DNA from: Alisma plantago-aquatica | Taxonomy: Eukaryota; Streptophyta; Magnoliopsida; Alismatales; Alismataceae | Assembly (NCBI GenBank): GCA_963693085.1 | Contig: OY856409.1 | Coordinates: 1,617,289,711-1,617,353,710 of the forward strand | Direction: 5' to 3' | DNA: 64,000 nucleotides | Shown here: positions 23,341 to 35,349 of the stretch, piece after piece | Layout: each line of letters begins with the position of its first letter | How positions within the stretch are numbered: position 1 is the stretch's first letter | Notes under the pieces: model-generated | Database searches by the model: none | The model's input: only the letters and a program-made list of their open reading frames with translations | Told to the model about the DNA's origin: nothing | Made by a program: the position numbers and the translations under genes

Positions 23341-24149
23341 CATAGTGGCCATGGTATTCTCACTAGGGGACTCACCTTACAAACTCCTCTTACCACTAGA
23401 GAAAGTAATCAATAAATAGACTCAAAGTACTCAGATCATTGCCTCGGTCTAGTAATAGAAGGCAATAATTTTGATAATCCTCAAAAAATTAGATATCACA
23501 CTAAGCACCCTCCAGGGGTAGAAAGTGTAGCTGATAATCATAATAGGGGTCCTCTAAAGGCAGAATGTACAACTAGTCAATGTACCAAAGGCAATTCTAA
23601 AGACAAAAGTGTAAAATGTTTGGGTCCCAAAGGGATCGGTCCCTCCATTTCCTCACCCTAGCATCGTGACGTCAGTGGAAACAACTTCTCCGATCACAGT
23701 GAAGAGAGATCACCATTTTTCTTGACCAGAGGTTCGTTTGTCATTCAACAATGACAAAGCAAAGGTGACTAATTACACATGAGTCCCCATAAGCACTATA
23801 GAAGAGGGGGTCAACAAGGTATCCATCCCATGCATTGATACTAAGAAGGTACCTCCCACACTCGAGCTTTGTAAAGAGATAGATCTTGAAGGATCAGATA
23901 CAATCTAGTTCCTCAGTGAACCAGAATTGGAAGTATCACTGGAAGAAGTGATGCAAAAATCCCTAGGTGATGCAAAAATCCCTAGGCACACCAAGATACA
24001 ACTATGAAGACTCTAGATGGATGTATATTTCTAAGGATTTTTGACGAGAAGCCCTCACAACCACTAGTAGGTTGATCATGGATCACACTTGATCTCATTC
24101 TCCAAGGATGAGATTCCAATAGGTTGGAATAACAACAAGCCTTATTGGT

Positions 24150-24480
24150 CAGTATAGTATTGAACGACCTCAAGATACCTTCTTGCTTCATTGACAATGG
24201 TGCTTGCCTCAAAGTGTGTCTATTGAAGATGTAAATCAACTTGGCTAAGGATCCCTATGACCTCTAGTCAACAAAAAATAAAGCAACCTCATTTGATAGA
24301 GTAATCAAGGATGCTATGGGAGAAATCACTCTGGAGCTACAAATTAGATCGTAGACATTCACCATTCCATATGTAGTCATGAATTTCAGTCCCTTGGGGA
24401 GGCCATGGATTCATCGAAGTTAGTTGGCTCCCTCATAACCACATTACAAGTTAGAGTACCGATTAAGCCATGCCATCATC
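24150..24480 (+). pseudogene. Tat/Ogre-type aspartic protease remnant
   Basis: FIDNGACL at about 24187-24210 matches the LVDNGSSLN active site of Ogre protease (catalytic D at 24193). MGEITLELQI and PLGRPWIH follow at the right distance (family: MGEIELPIQI and LLGRPWIH). The frame changes between blocks. Protease would cut the element's polyprotein; this copy is dead. Confidence 0.7.
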
Positions 24481-25914
24481 ACTATTTAGGCCAACAATCT
24501 CAACTCTATTTCATGCATTGATGAAGATATCCTACTTTTCTTAGAGAGGTTCCACATTGCCAACATTAGTTGGGTGCCCCCAACCAGAAGGAGACACCGT
24601 CTTCCCTATAATCCCATTTTGTTTGCACAATGGATACAAGAGATGAATATCCATCAAGATAAAGGATTGGGAGCCTGATGGCAATGACACATAGAGATCA
24701 TATAGATCCCTCCCAAATCTAGGACTTAGGATCTATTTTCTAACCTCCACTCAACCTTAGATCACCAGGTCCATGCTATTTTGGAAGACCGTATCGTTGT
24801 GGCCCACCATAAGGGACCTAACCTAAAGAATTTACCTTAAGAACCAACTGATGACCCAAGATTGGAGCCGCAAAGCCTGACATATTCCTACTATAAGAAG
24901 AACATCATCTTAGGGTGTTGCATTGGTGGGACCTTGGCCTTGAACGTAAGGGTCCCCATCCATACTCTCCTTATACCATGGCCATCACTAAAGACTATTC
25001 ATATACAACTAAAGTAGTTGTTCCTGTGACGTTACCTTACTTCACGTAAGAGGTCGATGACGATGAACAAGAGGACTATCCCGGGATCACTTCCAGCAAC
25101 AGGGAGATCACCCTCATCACATATGAAGACCAGGGAATCTAGATCACACTAAACAATCAACTATCCGAGAGAAAAGTCATCCTTCCAAACAAGGGCACAA
25201 TCAACTGAATGTTCAATCCAATTGTCGGTAAGTTGTTCCCTAAGCATTCAGACATCAATAGCAGTATCTCATATTGTCAAGATGACCATTTTGACCACAC
25301 AAATACTATCAACCTAACACCAGAAGGGGTGGAAGTTCCACCCAAAGAAAATGACTAAAATCCTCTCTAGGTTTACCCTGGTTGACCTAATGCTAATGAC
25401 ATCGAGACTAAAAATGCCAAGGATGGAAAAGAAGACTGTGGCCTTACATGGAACGACTACAATGATTCCTATGACATGATCAAAGGATGGGGTGTCAACA
25501 TCATATTTGATTTCCAAGCCATGGAATGCCCACAAAATCTCATTCATCTTATTCAGAAGGGAGAGGAATTCGATAATTGGTGTGTGGATGACTACAATGT
25601 CCTAAGGGATAGGTTTCCCATCACACCCAAAAAATCCCATTCAAGGAATGACACCATAATGTGGTAGAGATCCCAGAGTGTATGTTTTGTCATGCTCTGC
25701 CGCGTCCCCTCTTGTCCATGAAAAATCTAATAAGTTTGCTAAATACACAAAAACCAAAAAAAGTATAAAATCTAGAAATTCCAAGAGAATCTAAAGATAA
25801 GCATGCTATCCAAGAGTTTTCCAACTACTTCATAGAGTGGCATAGATCTACAATAATGTAGATGTTGAGTTTGAAGATGTCTATGTCTCAGTGTATATGG
25901 AGACGGAGCATTTA
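24480..25914 (+). pseudogene. Protease-RT linker of the Tat/Ogre element, decayed
   Basis: No sharp motifs, but a 63-codon open stretch at 25476-25667 and the position between protease and RT suggest the long variable linker of Tat/Ogre pol. The reading resumes after the solo LTR at 28682 with a TEIVNL block typical of the sequence just ahead of RT. Confidence 0.45.
25910..25914. repeat. Target duplication ATTTA of solo LTR 1
   Basis: ATTTA precedes TGTAATGACC; ATCTA follows the other end (28682-28686), one mismatch. Without the insert the pol reading continues across the site, which supports the boundary. Confidence 0.75.
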
Positions 25915-28681
25915 TGTAATGACCAATACCAAATCTCATATAATGCTAGTTTAAAACATCCATGAAGTCATTAAAAGTTGATTGTGTTTTTCATTTCTCT
26001 TCTTCATTAGGTAAAGTATTGATTGTATTCCTGATTTATGATTTATATATTGTTTGAAAGCATTAAGTCATTTATGTTATATGTTGAAAATGCTAGCCAC
26101 GTGAAATCATTAATAGAAATGATTATGAACTTGGGCTTAAGTATACTAGTCTAATAAATGAGTTTTCATATTTTGTAAATAACTCAAATTAACTTGAATT
26201 TTGGATATATGTTGTAAAACTCAGTTGGGCATATTAAAAAAAAATTATAGAATTTTCCAAGCTTTTGAACCTTGTCAGTTAGCTGAGTTTCCCAAAGAGT
26301 AACTCAGCTGACCTGCTATACAGATTAAAATATAATAGTATAGTATTTGATTTTTCATAATTTATTCGTAGATAAGAATTGTCAAATTTTTTTACTATAA
26401 CTTGTCAACTAACTTGTACACAACATCCTAAATTTTGTAATATTTGGAGTATTTTAAGTCATATTAACGTATTCTATCAGTCGAGTTACTTAGCAGGAAC
26501 ACTCAACTGACCAAATATTCTGGAGAACATAAAAAAAGGTTGAAAATTCATTATAACTAATTATACCAAGTACCTCAATAGGTATATATGGAACCAAAAT
26601 GACCCAAGCACCTCTCATTTCCGTCCAGCACTTCTGAGCTTCAAAACTCTTGAGAGAAGAGGAAATTATAGGTTTTGGGAAATCTGAAGTTGAAATTTCA
26701 GAATTCTAGGTTCTCTCTTTCCAAGGTTGGTAAATCCTTTATAGCTAACCAATCCCTACTAGTTTTATTTAATTCTATACTATTCTATGTATGGAGCTCA
26801 TCACTCCACTGATTTGGATCAAAAGATCCTAAATCAATCTCTTCTTTCATTCATTCTCTTCACTTCTTCTTCTTCTAAGTTCTTGAGCACATAGGAGAAG
26901 GAAAGTTCTGATTTCTTGAAGTGAGAACTTGATTTAGTAATTTGCAGTAGTTGGGCTACGAATTTTAGGTGCTTCACATCTGAGGTGAGTGGTGTAGGTT
27001 CAATTGAAAACTCTTGTTGAACTCTAAACTTAATTCTACTCGTTAAACTACAAGTGATGGAAATTGAGAAACTCCAATAATTGAACAAGACTGTTTACCT
27101 TGTTTGAGCTTAGATTTCATTCTTCTGTTGAACCATGTTAATGAATCATATGAATGTTTTAGTCTTCTTGATTGGAACGAATATGCATTTATCTAGATTC
27201 AGCTCACATTTTTATTATTTATAGATTTCAAATTCTGCATATTGGTTAAAACAGAGTACTATGCATAATATGTGAATTATTGACTGGTGATTAGTTCATT
27301 TGACTTATGTAATGGAAATTTATATATAGGGTCTATATATTCTGATCTAAAAGAAAGGTCCTAAGACACATATTCTTGGGTTAGAACACAAAATCACATA
27401 TATGTCATTTAATTACCTTATATTTTCATTAAAGTGAGTAAATGCACTTTAATATCCATTATAACTTAACTTATCTAGATAGGAGCCCTGAACACTGTGA
27501 TTTTCTCCCGCAGTCCATACTGGGCAATTGAAATGAGATTTCTTATAATAGCCCTTGTATTAGAAGAAATATCAGAGTATGAATCTAGGCCTTGAAGGGT
27601 AGATCACTAGAATTTAGGAAAGATTTCAAGATGAGATGCCAACCTAAATTCTATGTTTCTAAGTAAATAAGATGGATTGTATGTGATACATTGTTGTGAA
27701 AAGTTGTGATCTTGATGTTTAAGGGATCAGTAGAGGTAGCTTTCATTAGTATCTCTTACATGGTGTCCTAGTTTGACATATATGGCATTTAACCTATCTC
27801 ATGCACCTGAGATGAGGTCTGCAAGGTAGAGAGGCTTTATGCTCTTACCTAGCTAATGCTTAGCAACTCTGAGGTGGACCAGAGTTTGTTTCTTATCTTA
27901 GGCTTTCCAGATGACCCATAAGATGTGGACAGTTGGTCGTTGACATGAGAACTTGGTGTGGTGACTTTTACTTGATCAGGTGTAGCTCAAGTAATTTTAG
28001 GACAAACTTAAGAATGAATCTTGACAAGACAAAATATAATATTTGATTATATGTCTTCATTTATGTGTTAGTATTTGTTTATTTCATGTTCATGCTATGT
28101 ACTTGTTATTATCCACAAGATATTCTTGATTGTTTTTCTAAATTGATACTATTTGTTCATGATTATTTTACAAAGATTAGTTCAATGCTAGTTTTGTCTT
28201 GAACCTATTCCACTCACTCGACTTTGCTGACCCGTGGTGGTTTAATTTTTGTTTAGGTTCTGACTCAGCATCAGTTCACCCAGGAGGCACTCATCGGCAG
28301 TGATCCTTTCTTCACCATCAGAGGTGGAGATTTCTCTTTTGTTATAGGTTATACATATAGGTTGTCCCTGTACTAGGGAGTTCTGGGAGGGTGTGTGCGC
28401 TTATAGCTATGTACTTTATCTTAATCAAGCTCTCTTATGTGAATGTAATAGTATAAATTTCTACATCATGTTATATCATAGTTTTATCTTGAACAATGAT
28501 TAGATTTATAGTTGGCTAATGAAAACATCTTTAGTTTCTTGTTCCAAATATGTAATTGGACGAAAAAAAGTTATTTTGATTTTCATGTAATCGAATGTTT
28601 GATTCAAGGATTTGTATGCTAATGTAAGGATTAGTGTGGAAAGCTTGGTTATCTTTGTGGGGTCTTAGAGGTGGTTCCACA
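25915..28681 (+). mobile_element. Solo LTR 1, 2767 bp, Tekay/Del-like
   Basis: Starts TGTAATGACC and ends GGTTCCACA, with near-matching 5-bp flanks. There is no internal region and no second copy in the window, so it is the product of recombination between two LTRs. A TATATAT box at 26582 would be the promoter. The 3' part (28200-28330), with CACTCACTCGACTTTGCTGA then TTTAGGTTCTGA, resembles the conserved U5 end of other long chromovirus LTRs. A hairpin AGCTGAGTT/AACTCAGCT lies at 26281-26309. It was inserted into the Tat pol just ahead of RT. Confidence 0.85.
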
Positions 28682-28686
28682 ATCTA
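28682..28686. repeat. Target duplication ATCTA of solo LTR 1
   Basis: Pairs with ATTTA at 25910-25914; a single C/T difference. Confidence 0.7.
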
Positions 28687-29740
28687 CCTTTTCATATTGA
28701 ATACAAGACAGAGATAGTTAATCTCAACTCAGGCCCCAAGAAACACAAAGTTCAAGTTGGGGTGTGTCTACAAAAAAAAAATCAAAGATCAATTGGTAGA
28801 GTTTCTATGCCACTATATCTATGTGTTTGCATCAACCGATGATGACATGTCTGAGTTGGACATGAAAATTACTATCAATCGACTTCTCATCATCCATGGT
28901 GTTCGCCCCATCAAACAAAAGGCTAGATGGTAGCAGCAAAAATGGAGCCTCACGATCATGGAGGAATTAAAAAAACAATTCATGGTAGTTTCTAAGAGCC
29001 AGTCGATTATCCTACATGGATCACCAACATTATACTAGTTCTAAATAAAGAAAACAAACTACATATGTGTGTGGAATATCATGACCTCAACAAGGTATCC
29101 CCAAAAATGACTTTCCGCTTCCACACATAGATGTACTCATTGACAACATAGCCAGACATTCACTACTTAACATCATGGGAAGGTTCACCAGCTACAATCA
29201 GATCATGATGAAAAAGGAAGACAAAGAGAAGAGTTCCTTCATAAATAAATGGCGAGTGTCCTTCTATCGAGTCATGCCTTTTAGTTTCAAAAATTCCAGA
29301 GCTACATATCAAATGGCAATGGTTTCTCTTTCATGACATGATGCACAAAGAGGTGGATTTCTACGTAAATGAAATGATCGCTAAATCTAAAAATCCTAAG
29401 GACCACATCACCAACCTTGAGAATTTCTTTCAACAACTACAATGGTTCTTCCTATGTGTGAAATCCTACCAAGTGCACCTTTGGGGTTACACATGGTAAC
29501 CTACTGAGATACATTTTCAGCCAGAGAGGGATTGAAGTAGATCTTGAGAAAGATTGGTGCATCAGGTAAAGGCCTTCCCCAAAAATAGAGAAAGAGACAC
29601 AAGGCCTGCTCAGGCGTCTGCAATACATCAACCATTTCATCACCAAAATCACATCTATATGTGATCCAATCTTCAACCTTTCAAAGAAGAACTCTGACTC
29701 CTGATGGAATGAACAATGAGTCCACACTCCAGAAGATCAA
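28682..29740 (+). pseudogene. Tat/Ogre-type reverse transcriptase remnant
   Basis: Blocks in order: TEIVNL, VFASTDDDMSELD (family VFAWSYxDMPGLD), GVRPIKQKAR, LHGSP (family YPTWIANIV), LNKVSPKNDFPLPHIDVLID, GRFTSYNQI, FSFKNSRATYQ, then MMHKEVDFYVNEMIAKS at about 29339-29390. The catalytic box is YVNE at 29362-29373 where the family has YVDD, so both aspartates are lost. CTFGVT-like and RGIEVD-like blocks follow to about 29560, and RLQYINHF near 29620. Several stops. It is clearly Tat/Ogre-type by the YVDDMIVKS context and linker. Confidence 0.85.
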
Positions 29741-30720
29741 AGGTTACCTCACCAATTCCCTAGCATTGAGGTCGTATGTACCTATTTTTCCTCTCATTCT
29801 ATGATGATTCATCTGTTAGACATTGATGGGAAGAGTCTCCAATCAAGGAACAATGATAAAGAGCATGTTATCTACTACCAATCCAAGAAATGACACATAG
29901 GTTCGCTACACTACAATAAAAAATAGTGCCTAGATCTGATCCATGTGATGAGGAAGCTGCACCACTATCTAATGAAGTATCCTCTATAATTGATCAATAA
30001 GCATGATCCACTCTTCTAGTTATGTGATTTTCCAACTCTGACTGGGAAAATTTCTAAATCGGAAGTAATGTTGTCATAGCTTGACATTACTTACCTCCCA
30101 ATGAAGGCAGTGAAAGCATAAGCCCTCGTGGATTGGCTAGAAGATTCCCCGCTATCAAAAGAAGCTACTAATGATTATGAGTTCCTAGATGAAGATATAG
30201 GGATGATAGACACACCAGATGTGGGATCCCTTTGAATATTGGCATGTGGACAATATTCTTCAACAAAGCCATAAAGTGAAAAGGAGTCCCCTTTTGTGGA
30301 TTGTACTAACAATGCCTACTGTCTAATGCCTGACTAATAATAATACATATATATACATAATTAAATGCCATAATGTAATTAAGTATATGAACTCATTATC
30401 AGTAGCAAGGCTAGAATTTGATGCAACTAATAATATGGCCAAATATGAAGCCTGCATTTTGGGACTCCAGCTCTCCATGCAACAAGGGGCACAAAACTTA
30501 TAGGTTTATGTTGACTCCCTCCTTATCATCTCTCAAGTCTAGAATAATCAGATAAGACACCATCTAAACATGGTACCTTACCAAGAGCATATGTTTTCTC
30601 TAGCTCAAGGCTTTGAGCATGTCCCCTTCCACTTTATCAGAAGAGAGAACAATGACTTCCTAGATTCTCTAGCAACCCTCACCCCATGGATTGACATCTA
30701 GGAAGGCCAAACCTTCTCTC
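29740..30720 (+). pseudogene. Tat/Ogre-type RNase H region remnant
   Basis: The first part (about 29820-30150) has IYYQSKK and an EALVDWLED-like segment matching the retroviral-like connection domain. The second part (30390-30710) reads VARLEFDATNNMAKYEACILG, then VYVDSLLIISQV and ENNDFLDSLATL. These match the archaeal-type RNase H of Tat elements (TNNxAEYEAxIxGL, GDSxLVIxQV, ENxxADALA). Acidic catalytic positions are partly replaced (AEYEA is AKYEA). Tat elements are known for carrying two RNase H-like domains, which fits this length. Confidence 0.8.
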
Positions 30721-30845
30721 TTGAAGATGAGACACTTATTCAACCAAATTATTTCATGATCATCGAAAATGCACCTAATGACAAAGAAAGTGTTTGGTTT
30801 CACTCATCAAGATGTATCTATCAAACCAAGTCATTCTTGAGAACC
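30720..30845 (+). pseudogene. RNase H to integrase linker, decayed
   Basis: Sequence up to the insertion point of solo LTR 2 contains a YQTKSFL-like segment that recalls the LYKRSFDG motif ahead of integrase. Its last five bases are the GAACC duplication. Confidence 0.45.
30841..30845. repeat. Target duplication GAACC of solo LTR 2
   Basis: Exact match to 33922-33926; directly before TGTAACATAC. Confidence 0.88.
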
Positions 30846-31502
30846 TGTAACATACTGAATCTCAGGGTCTTCCATGCAATTTACCCACTTTTGAGCTTTT
30901 CTTGACCTTCGAGTCCATTTGGACCTTTTCTATAAATTTCACATCCTTTTGGATCATTCTTGGACTCCTTGTGCATTTTGAGCACAATCTGAGGTTGAAA
31001 TTACTATTTACCCTCATTTATGTAAATGAGGGGGTGTTTGCACAAATAACCCACATTAGGAGATAAGTTAAGGCTAATAATGTAATTTGGTCATTAATGG
31101 GATAATATAGTAGATTATATTTAGTTGGAGCTTTTTGGATAAATATATTATTAAGAATATGTATTTGAGTTCATATATGTGTATATTAACCTGTCACGCG
31201 CCCCGGGTCCATAGTGGACTCACATCCGACGACTCTGGCTTGTTAGACCATCGATCCAATGGTGGGGAGGTCGTCTTCATTCTCCAACCGTTAGGACAGA
31301 CCCAACAACTAGGCTCCTCAGCTCCTTTCTCCCTCCCTCCTTCTCCGTTTAACGTGATTCCTTCGCCATTAGCTTCGTCTCTCTCCACCGGTTCGAATGA
31401 GCCCTAGCTCAGTGTCTTCTTTGGTCCGTTTGCAAAATGCCCAAACAGGCTCTTCTCCTCCTCTTCGCCTGTACGTGTAGAGGGAGCATCGACTCCTCTA
31501 GT

Positions 31503-31512
31503 GCCTATATAA
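31503..31512 (+). promoter_or_regulatory. TATA box of solo LTR 2
   Basis: CTATATAAGG sits about 0.65 kb into the LTR and is followed by a GC- and pyrimidine-rich leader, the layout of long chromovirus LTRs. Confidence 0.6.
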
Positions 31513-33249
31513 GGTGCCGACTAGCACCCTCGGGCCTCCACTTTTCTTCCTTCTCCCCTAATTTCATCGCATCCGGCCCCGAACTCCCTGACCTACTCGA
31601 TGAGGATCTCCGGCGGCTATGGCTTGTTGTTCTCCCCTCCAGCCACCTCATTGCAATTACCTGAGCAGTAAGCATCACCGACCTACCCACTACCTCCTCC
31701 AACCTTTCGTTTGCCTCGTGACGCCCCCTATCGCCGTACCCTGTAACTCGCCAAAGAAGGTCCGCCGCTGCCACCTGATTTAGAGCTTCTGAGCTCCTCC
31801 GACCTCACCGCAACCCGCTCTGACCTCGCCTTGTGTCAGCGAGTGTGGTGGTGGCCTAGAACGGCAGTTTTCCCATTGGTTTTCGATGCTTTGGATCGCC
31901 GGTCTTCTTTCTCTGTTCTCGACCATCGGCGGAGCTCTCTCGGAGCTTCTGAGCGCTGCGAGTCTCGAACCTGGGCTCGATGAGATCGTTGAGCGATGGG
32001 GAGGTCAGTGACGTCCTCGATTTGTATCGGTAGCCTATGCTCTGCGATCTGGGCTCTGGAGTCGAGCGACAGCACGAGCTCTTCGCCATGGATGCGGGCT
32101 GAAGCAAACCTGGGCAGTCAATGACCAGGGTGCCTATGCCCTTGCAATCACAAGATTTAATCTCCATGGGCATTTTTGTAATTTCACCTCCTTCCTTCGT
32201 TTGTCGCCAACAAAGATATGAGTTTCCAAATGACTGATCTACCCTCGTCAATTTAATTGATTTGATTTAACAAACAAGGGTACTTTAGTCATATCCTCTG
32301 TTATGTACATCGAATTCTATTTTCATTTAAATACTTGTCACACTATGGTTTGTCTGATTTCTGATTGGTCGGATTTATTTAATTCATAATAAATGAATCC
32401 TTGGTCAGAAAAATACGAATAAATAGTCGATGGAAATGATTTTTAACGTAGGATCTGATTTTATGATTTTTGAGACCTGATTCTCAAGGGTTTTCCGAAG
32501 TTTGCTTTGATTGGCATTTTAGCATGTTAAATGTTCTAAAATACCTAATTAATTCATTTTAACTCCGATTTGTAAAATAAAATATGTTTTCTTATTCATG
32601 AGAATATGACCAATCGTTTGGGCTTGGTTTTGAACCCTAAATCGTAGTTATGTAAAATTAGGGTTTCCTATGCTTTATGTCTTTATATATATTAATACAT
32701 GTGTAATGATGTAACTAGGATATTATGTGGATGGATTGCAATCAGTTTGATAAATGTGATGGTAAATTATATATCTAAGGTATGTGAGACCTATTTCAGT
32801 ATGGGATGCCTATTTTTGGTATGTGGAATCTATGTGGTTGATTATTGTGCAAACAATCCTAATCTCTCAGTTGGGTCTTTTCCAACCCCACAATAATTAT
32901 TGTGCTAGCCTGAATATCCCTCTAATTGCATTTATTGGCTCTTTACTTATTTTATGTTTCTAATTCCATTGTGGCTCATTCATTTGAATAATGTGAAACT
33001 TGCTATATGTTGCCTCCTTTACTTGGAAATGCTTAATCTTGCTATTGCCTATGTTGGCTCATCTTTTTGAAATACTTGGATAATGTTGTTGCCTATGATG
33101 GCCATTTATTGAGATTATTTATTTGGGTTTTATTCCCAATGCTATGTTGCAATCTTGTTATACTTTTCACTCTACTGGCAAGTGAATGTTTATGCATGAT
33201 ATAGTTATTGGCCAATTGACAATGTAGTGTACATGAGTACAAATCACCC

Positions 33250-33375
33250 ACAGGGCACTGAGGTTTTAGTCCTCCTGCCGGGCACTGGGGTTTTAGTCCC
33301 CCTGCCATTTTATATATTAGGCACTGGGGTTTTAGTCCCCCTGCCATTGGTGAGGTCCGGTAGGTGCCTCACCCT
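33250..33375 (+). repeat. Hairpin repeat array (GGGG-TTTTAGT-CCCC) in solo LTR 2
   Basis: Three units GGCACTG-stem-TTTTAGT-stem-CTGCC: 33260-33274 pairs GAGG with CCTC, 33287-33301 and 33326-33340 pair GGGG with CCCC. A further hairpin GGTGAGG/CCTCACC follows at 33349-33373. The stem base pair A-T versus G-C differs between units with pairing kept. Confidence 0.88.
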
Positions 33376-33921
33376 ACATGAGAGGATGTTGAGTCATAAT
33401 TTATATTCATGCAAATGTGATAATTGTTGATATTTAAAAGTGGCAGTTTCTCTCTCTCATATTCATATATTTGCCTCATTTCTTTTGAAATCACTTATTG
33501 TAGAGAATCCTTTATATTGCAAAGCTTTATATTATTATTTGTCCTATTCCTTTTTATTAACACATACCTTGTTTTATCTCTCTCTTGCTGGATGACCCCA
33601 ACCATCCAGGTTAGGGATCAGAGTGCGCATGGAAGCTTGGTGAACCTAAGGCTAAGGATAGGAGAAGAAAGATGAAGACCATATAGTATATGATCATAGT
33701 TGCTTTTATGTTATGTAGTTGTTTAGTTTGGAGACAATGTCGTATTAGTTAAGTTTTCCTCTACCTAGATCCTTGTGCTTGTATAAAGTTGTACTCCCAT
33801 TTGGGAAAATTTTATAATGTACTCTTTATACATTTTGAATAATGTCAAGATTTAATTCTTCCGCTGCCACACAATTGGTGATTTGTTTATCATGTTTAAT
33901 AGTAGAGACTTGGTCTTTATA

Positions 33922-33926
33922 GAACC
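33922..33926. repeat. Target duplication GAACC of solo LTR 2
   Basis: Exact match to 30841-30845. Confidence 0.88.
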
Positions 33927-34760
33927 TCTCACAGAGAGAGCAACATGCACTCTAGTGACGAGTCGTACAATATGTTCTAGGGATAGAACAACTATACCAC
34001 CAATCTTATAATCAGACTCTCCTTCAATACATTGATAAGATAGAAGTTGAAGATCAAATGAAGGAGGTCCATGTAGGGCCGTGCGACACACACATGAATG
34101 GCGTCCAACTATTCAAGAAAATACAACTCAAGGGGTACTACTGGAATACAATGAAAATGAACTGCTTCCAGTTTTTCTGTAAATGCCGAGCTAGTCAAAT
34201 CCATGGAGATTACATCCATTTTCCTGCAAATTAACTTTACAACATGGCCATGCCTTGGCCATTCTCATCTAGGGGAATCCATATGATTGGCAAGATCAAT
34301 CCTAAAGAATCAAATGCCAATTGTTTCATCTTACTCACAATTGATTACTTAACTAAGTGGGTAGAAGCTATGTCCATCACCAATGCATCAGCCCAACAAG
34401 CCATCAAGTTCCTCAGGAACAACCATAAGACAATATAGGATACACATGAGATTGTTTTTTAATAATAGGACCAACTTCATATCCAAGACCGTAAAGGAGT
34501 ACTTGAGATCTTTGGGGATCAAACATAAAAGAATGCCACCTTATCAACCAAAAATGAATGGATCTGTAAGAGATACTAATAAAAATCTGATCAAGATTAT
34601 GAATAAAATTATCATCTCCCATTCCAATTGGCACAAACATCTTTTGATGGTTTTCTAGGCCAACCACATTCAATTCTAATTTCCACAAGGGCTATGTCGT
34701 ACTCCCTAATATATGGGATGGAAGCATCCCCACTAGTTAAAATATATATCCCTTCACTCT
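33927..34760 (+). pseudogene. Tat/Ogre-type integrase remnant
   Basis: MKEVHVGPCDTHMNGVQLF and KIQLKGYYWNTM (about 34055-34160) match the HHCC-zinc region (EVHEGxCGxHxxG, GYFWPTM), with KCRASQIHGD close behind. The core follows: PWPFSSRGIHMIGKI and LLTIDYLTKWVEA (34244-34375). FNNRTNF (second catalytic D replaced by N), then MNGSVRDTNKN (third catalytic E position altered), lie in the overlapping frame 34383-34658. A frameshift separates them. The enzyme would insert element DNA into the genome; this copy is inactive. Confidence 0.85.
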
Positions 34761-35349
34761 AGATAATTACGAGAAGTAGATATCCTGGAGGCCGAATGGC
34801 TCCAAGACCAAGTCTACCATCTCAACACTCTTGAAGAACGTCGGGAAGATAGAAATGAATTTCACCACTGAGGGCCAAAATGGCCAAACGCAAGTGCAAA
34901 AATGAAAGTTATACCTTCCCAGAGACTGGTGTAGATGAAACCCACATTGTAACACCATTAGAGAGGGCTCCCAGAAGCTCCTCTACCGCCATGACACTAC
35001 TGCCAAAAACATCACTGAGAAGGTTGGTAGATCACAGTGATCTGCAGACTCTCTCTCCCTCCGTTCTTCATCGTTGTCATCCTAAAATACTCTGAGCTGG
35101 TCAACTACTCCACTGATTATGTGAGTGGGGATGACGTGGGAAGATTTCCCAACCCTCCTCCCATTTATCCAATTTTAAGACAAAACCTTATGAAAATATT
35201 ACAAACAAGTCCCTACATTTTCAACAAAATTTCCACCACCTTATAAAATTGCAAAAAAAAACCCAAAAGTTGGTAAAAATAAAAAAGGTCAAATCTCAAC
35301 TCAAAAACCAAAATTCTATATACTCTCAAAATATTTATTTGATCTACCT
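34760..35349 (+). other. 3' end of Tat pol and start of untranslated region
   Basis: Weak ALLEAEWLQDQVYHL-type similarity (VDILEAEWLQDQVYHLNT-like) near 34770-34830 and a TGVDETHIVTPL segment suggest the end of pol. Further on nothing coding is seen; A-rich runs begin at about 35250. Confidence 0.4.

Larger units (their letters stand above)
30846..33921 (+). mobile_element. Solo LTR 2, 3076 bp, Tekay/Del-like
   Basis: Starts TGTAACATAC, ends GGTCTTTATA (terminal CA changed to TA) and is flanked by exact GAACC duplications. It has a GC-rich core at 31190-32100 with CTATATAAGG at 31505, the likely promoter, followed by pyrimidine-rich leader. Open stretches in the GC-rich core occur in several frames on both strands and show no recognisable domain, as expected for non-coding LTR. 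A hairpin repeat array lies at 33250-33375. It interrupts the Tat pol between RNase H and integrase. Confidence 0.88.

Noticed and set aside
31190..32100. GC-rich open frames on both strands as a host gene
   Set aside because: They overlap each other, show no domain and lie inside a solo LTR just downstream of its TATA box.
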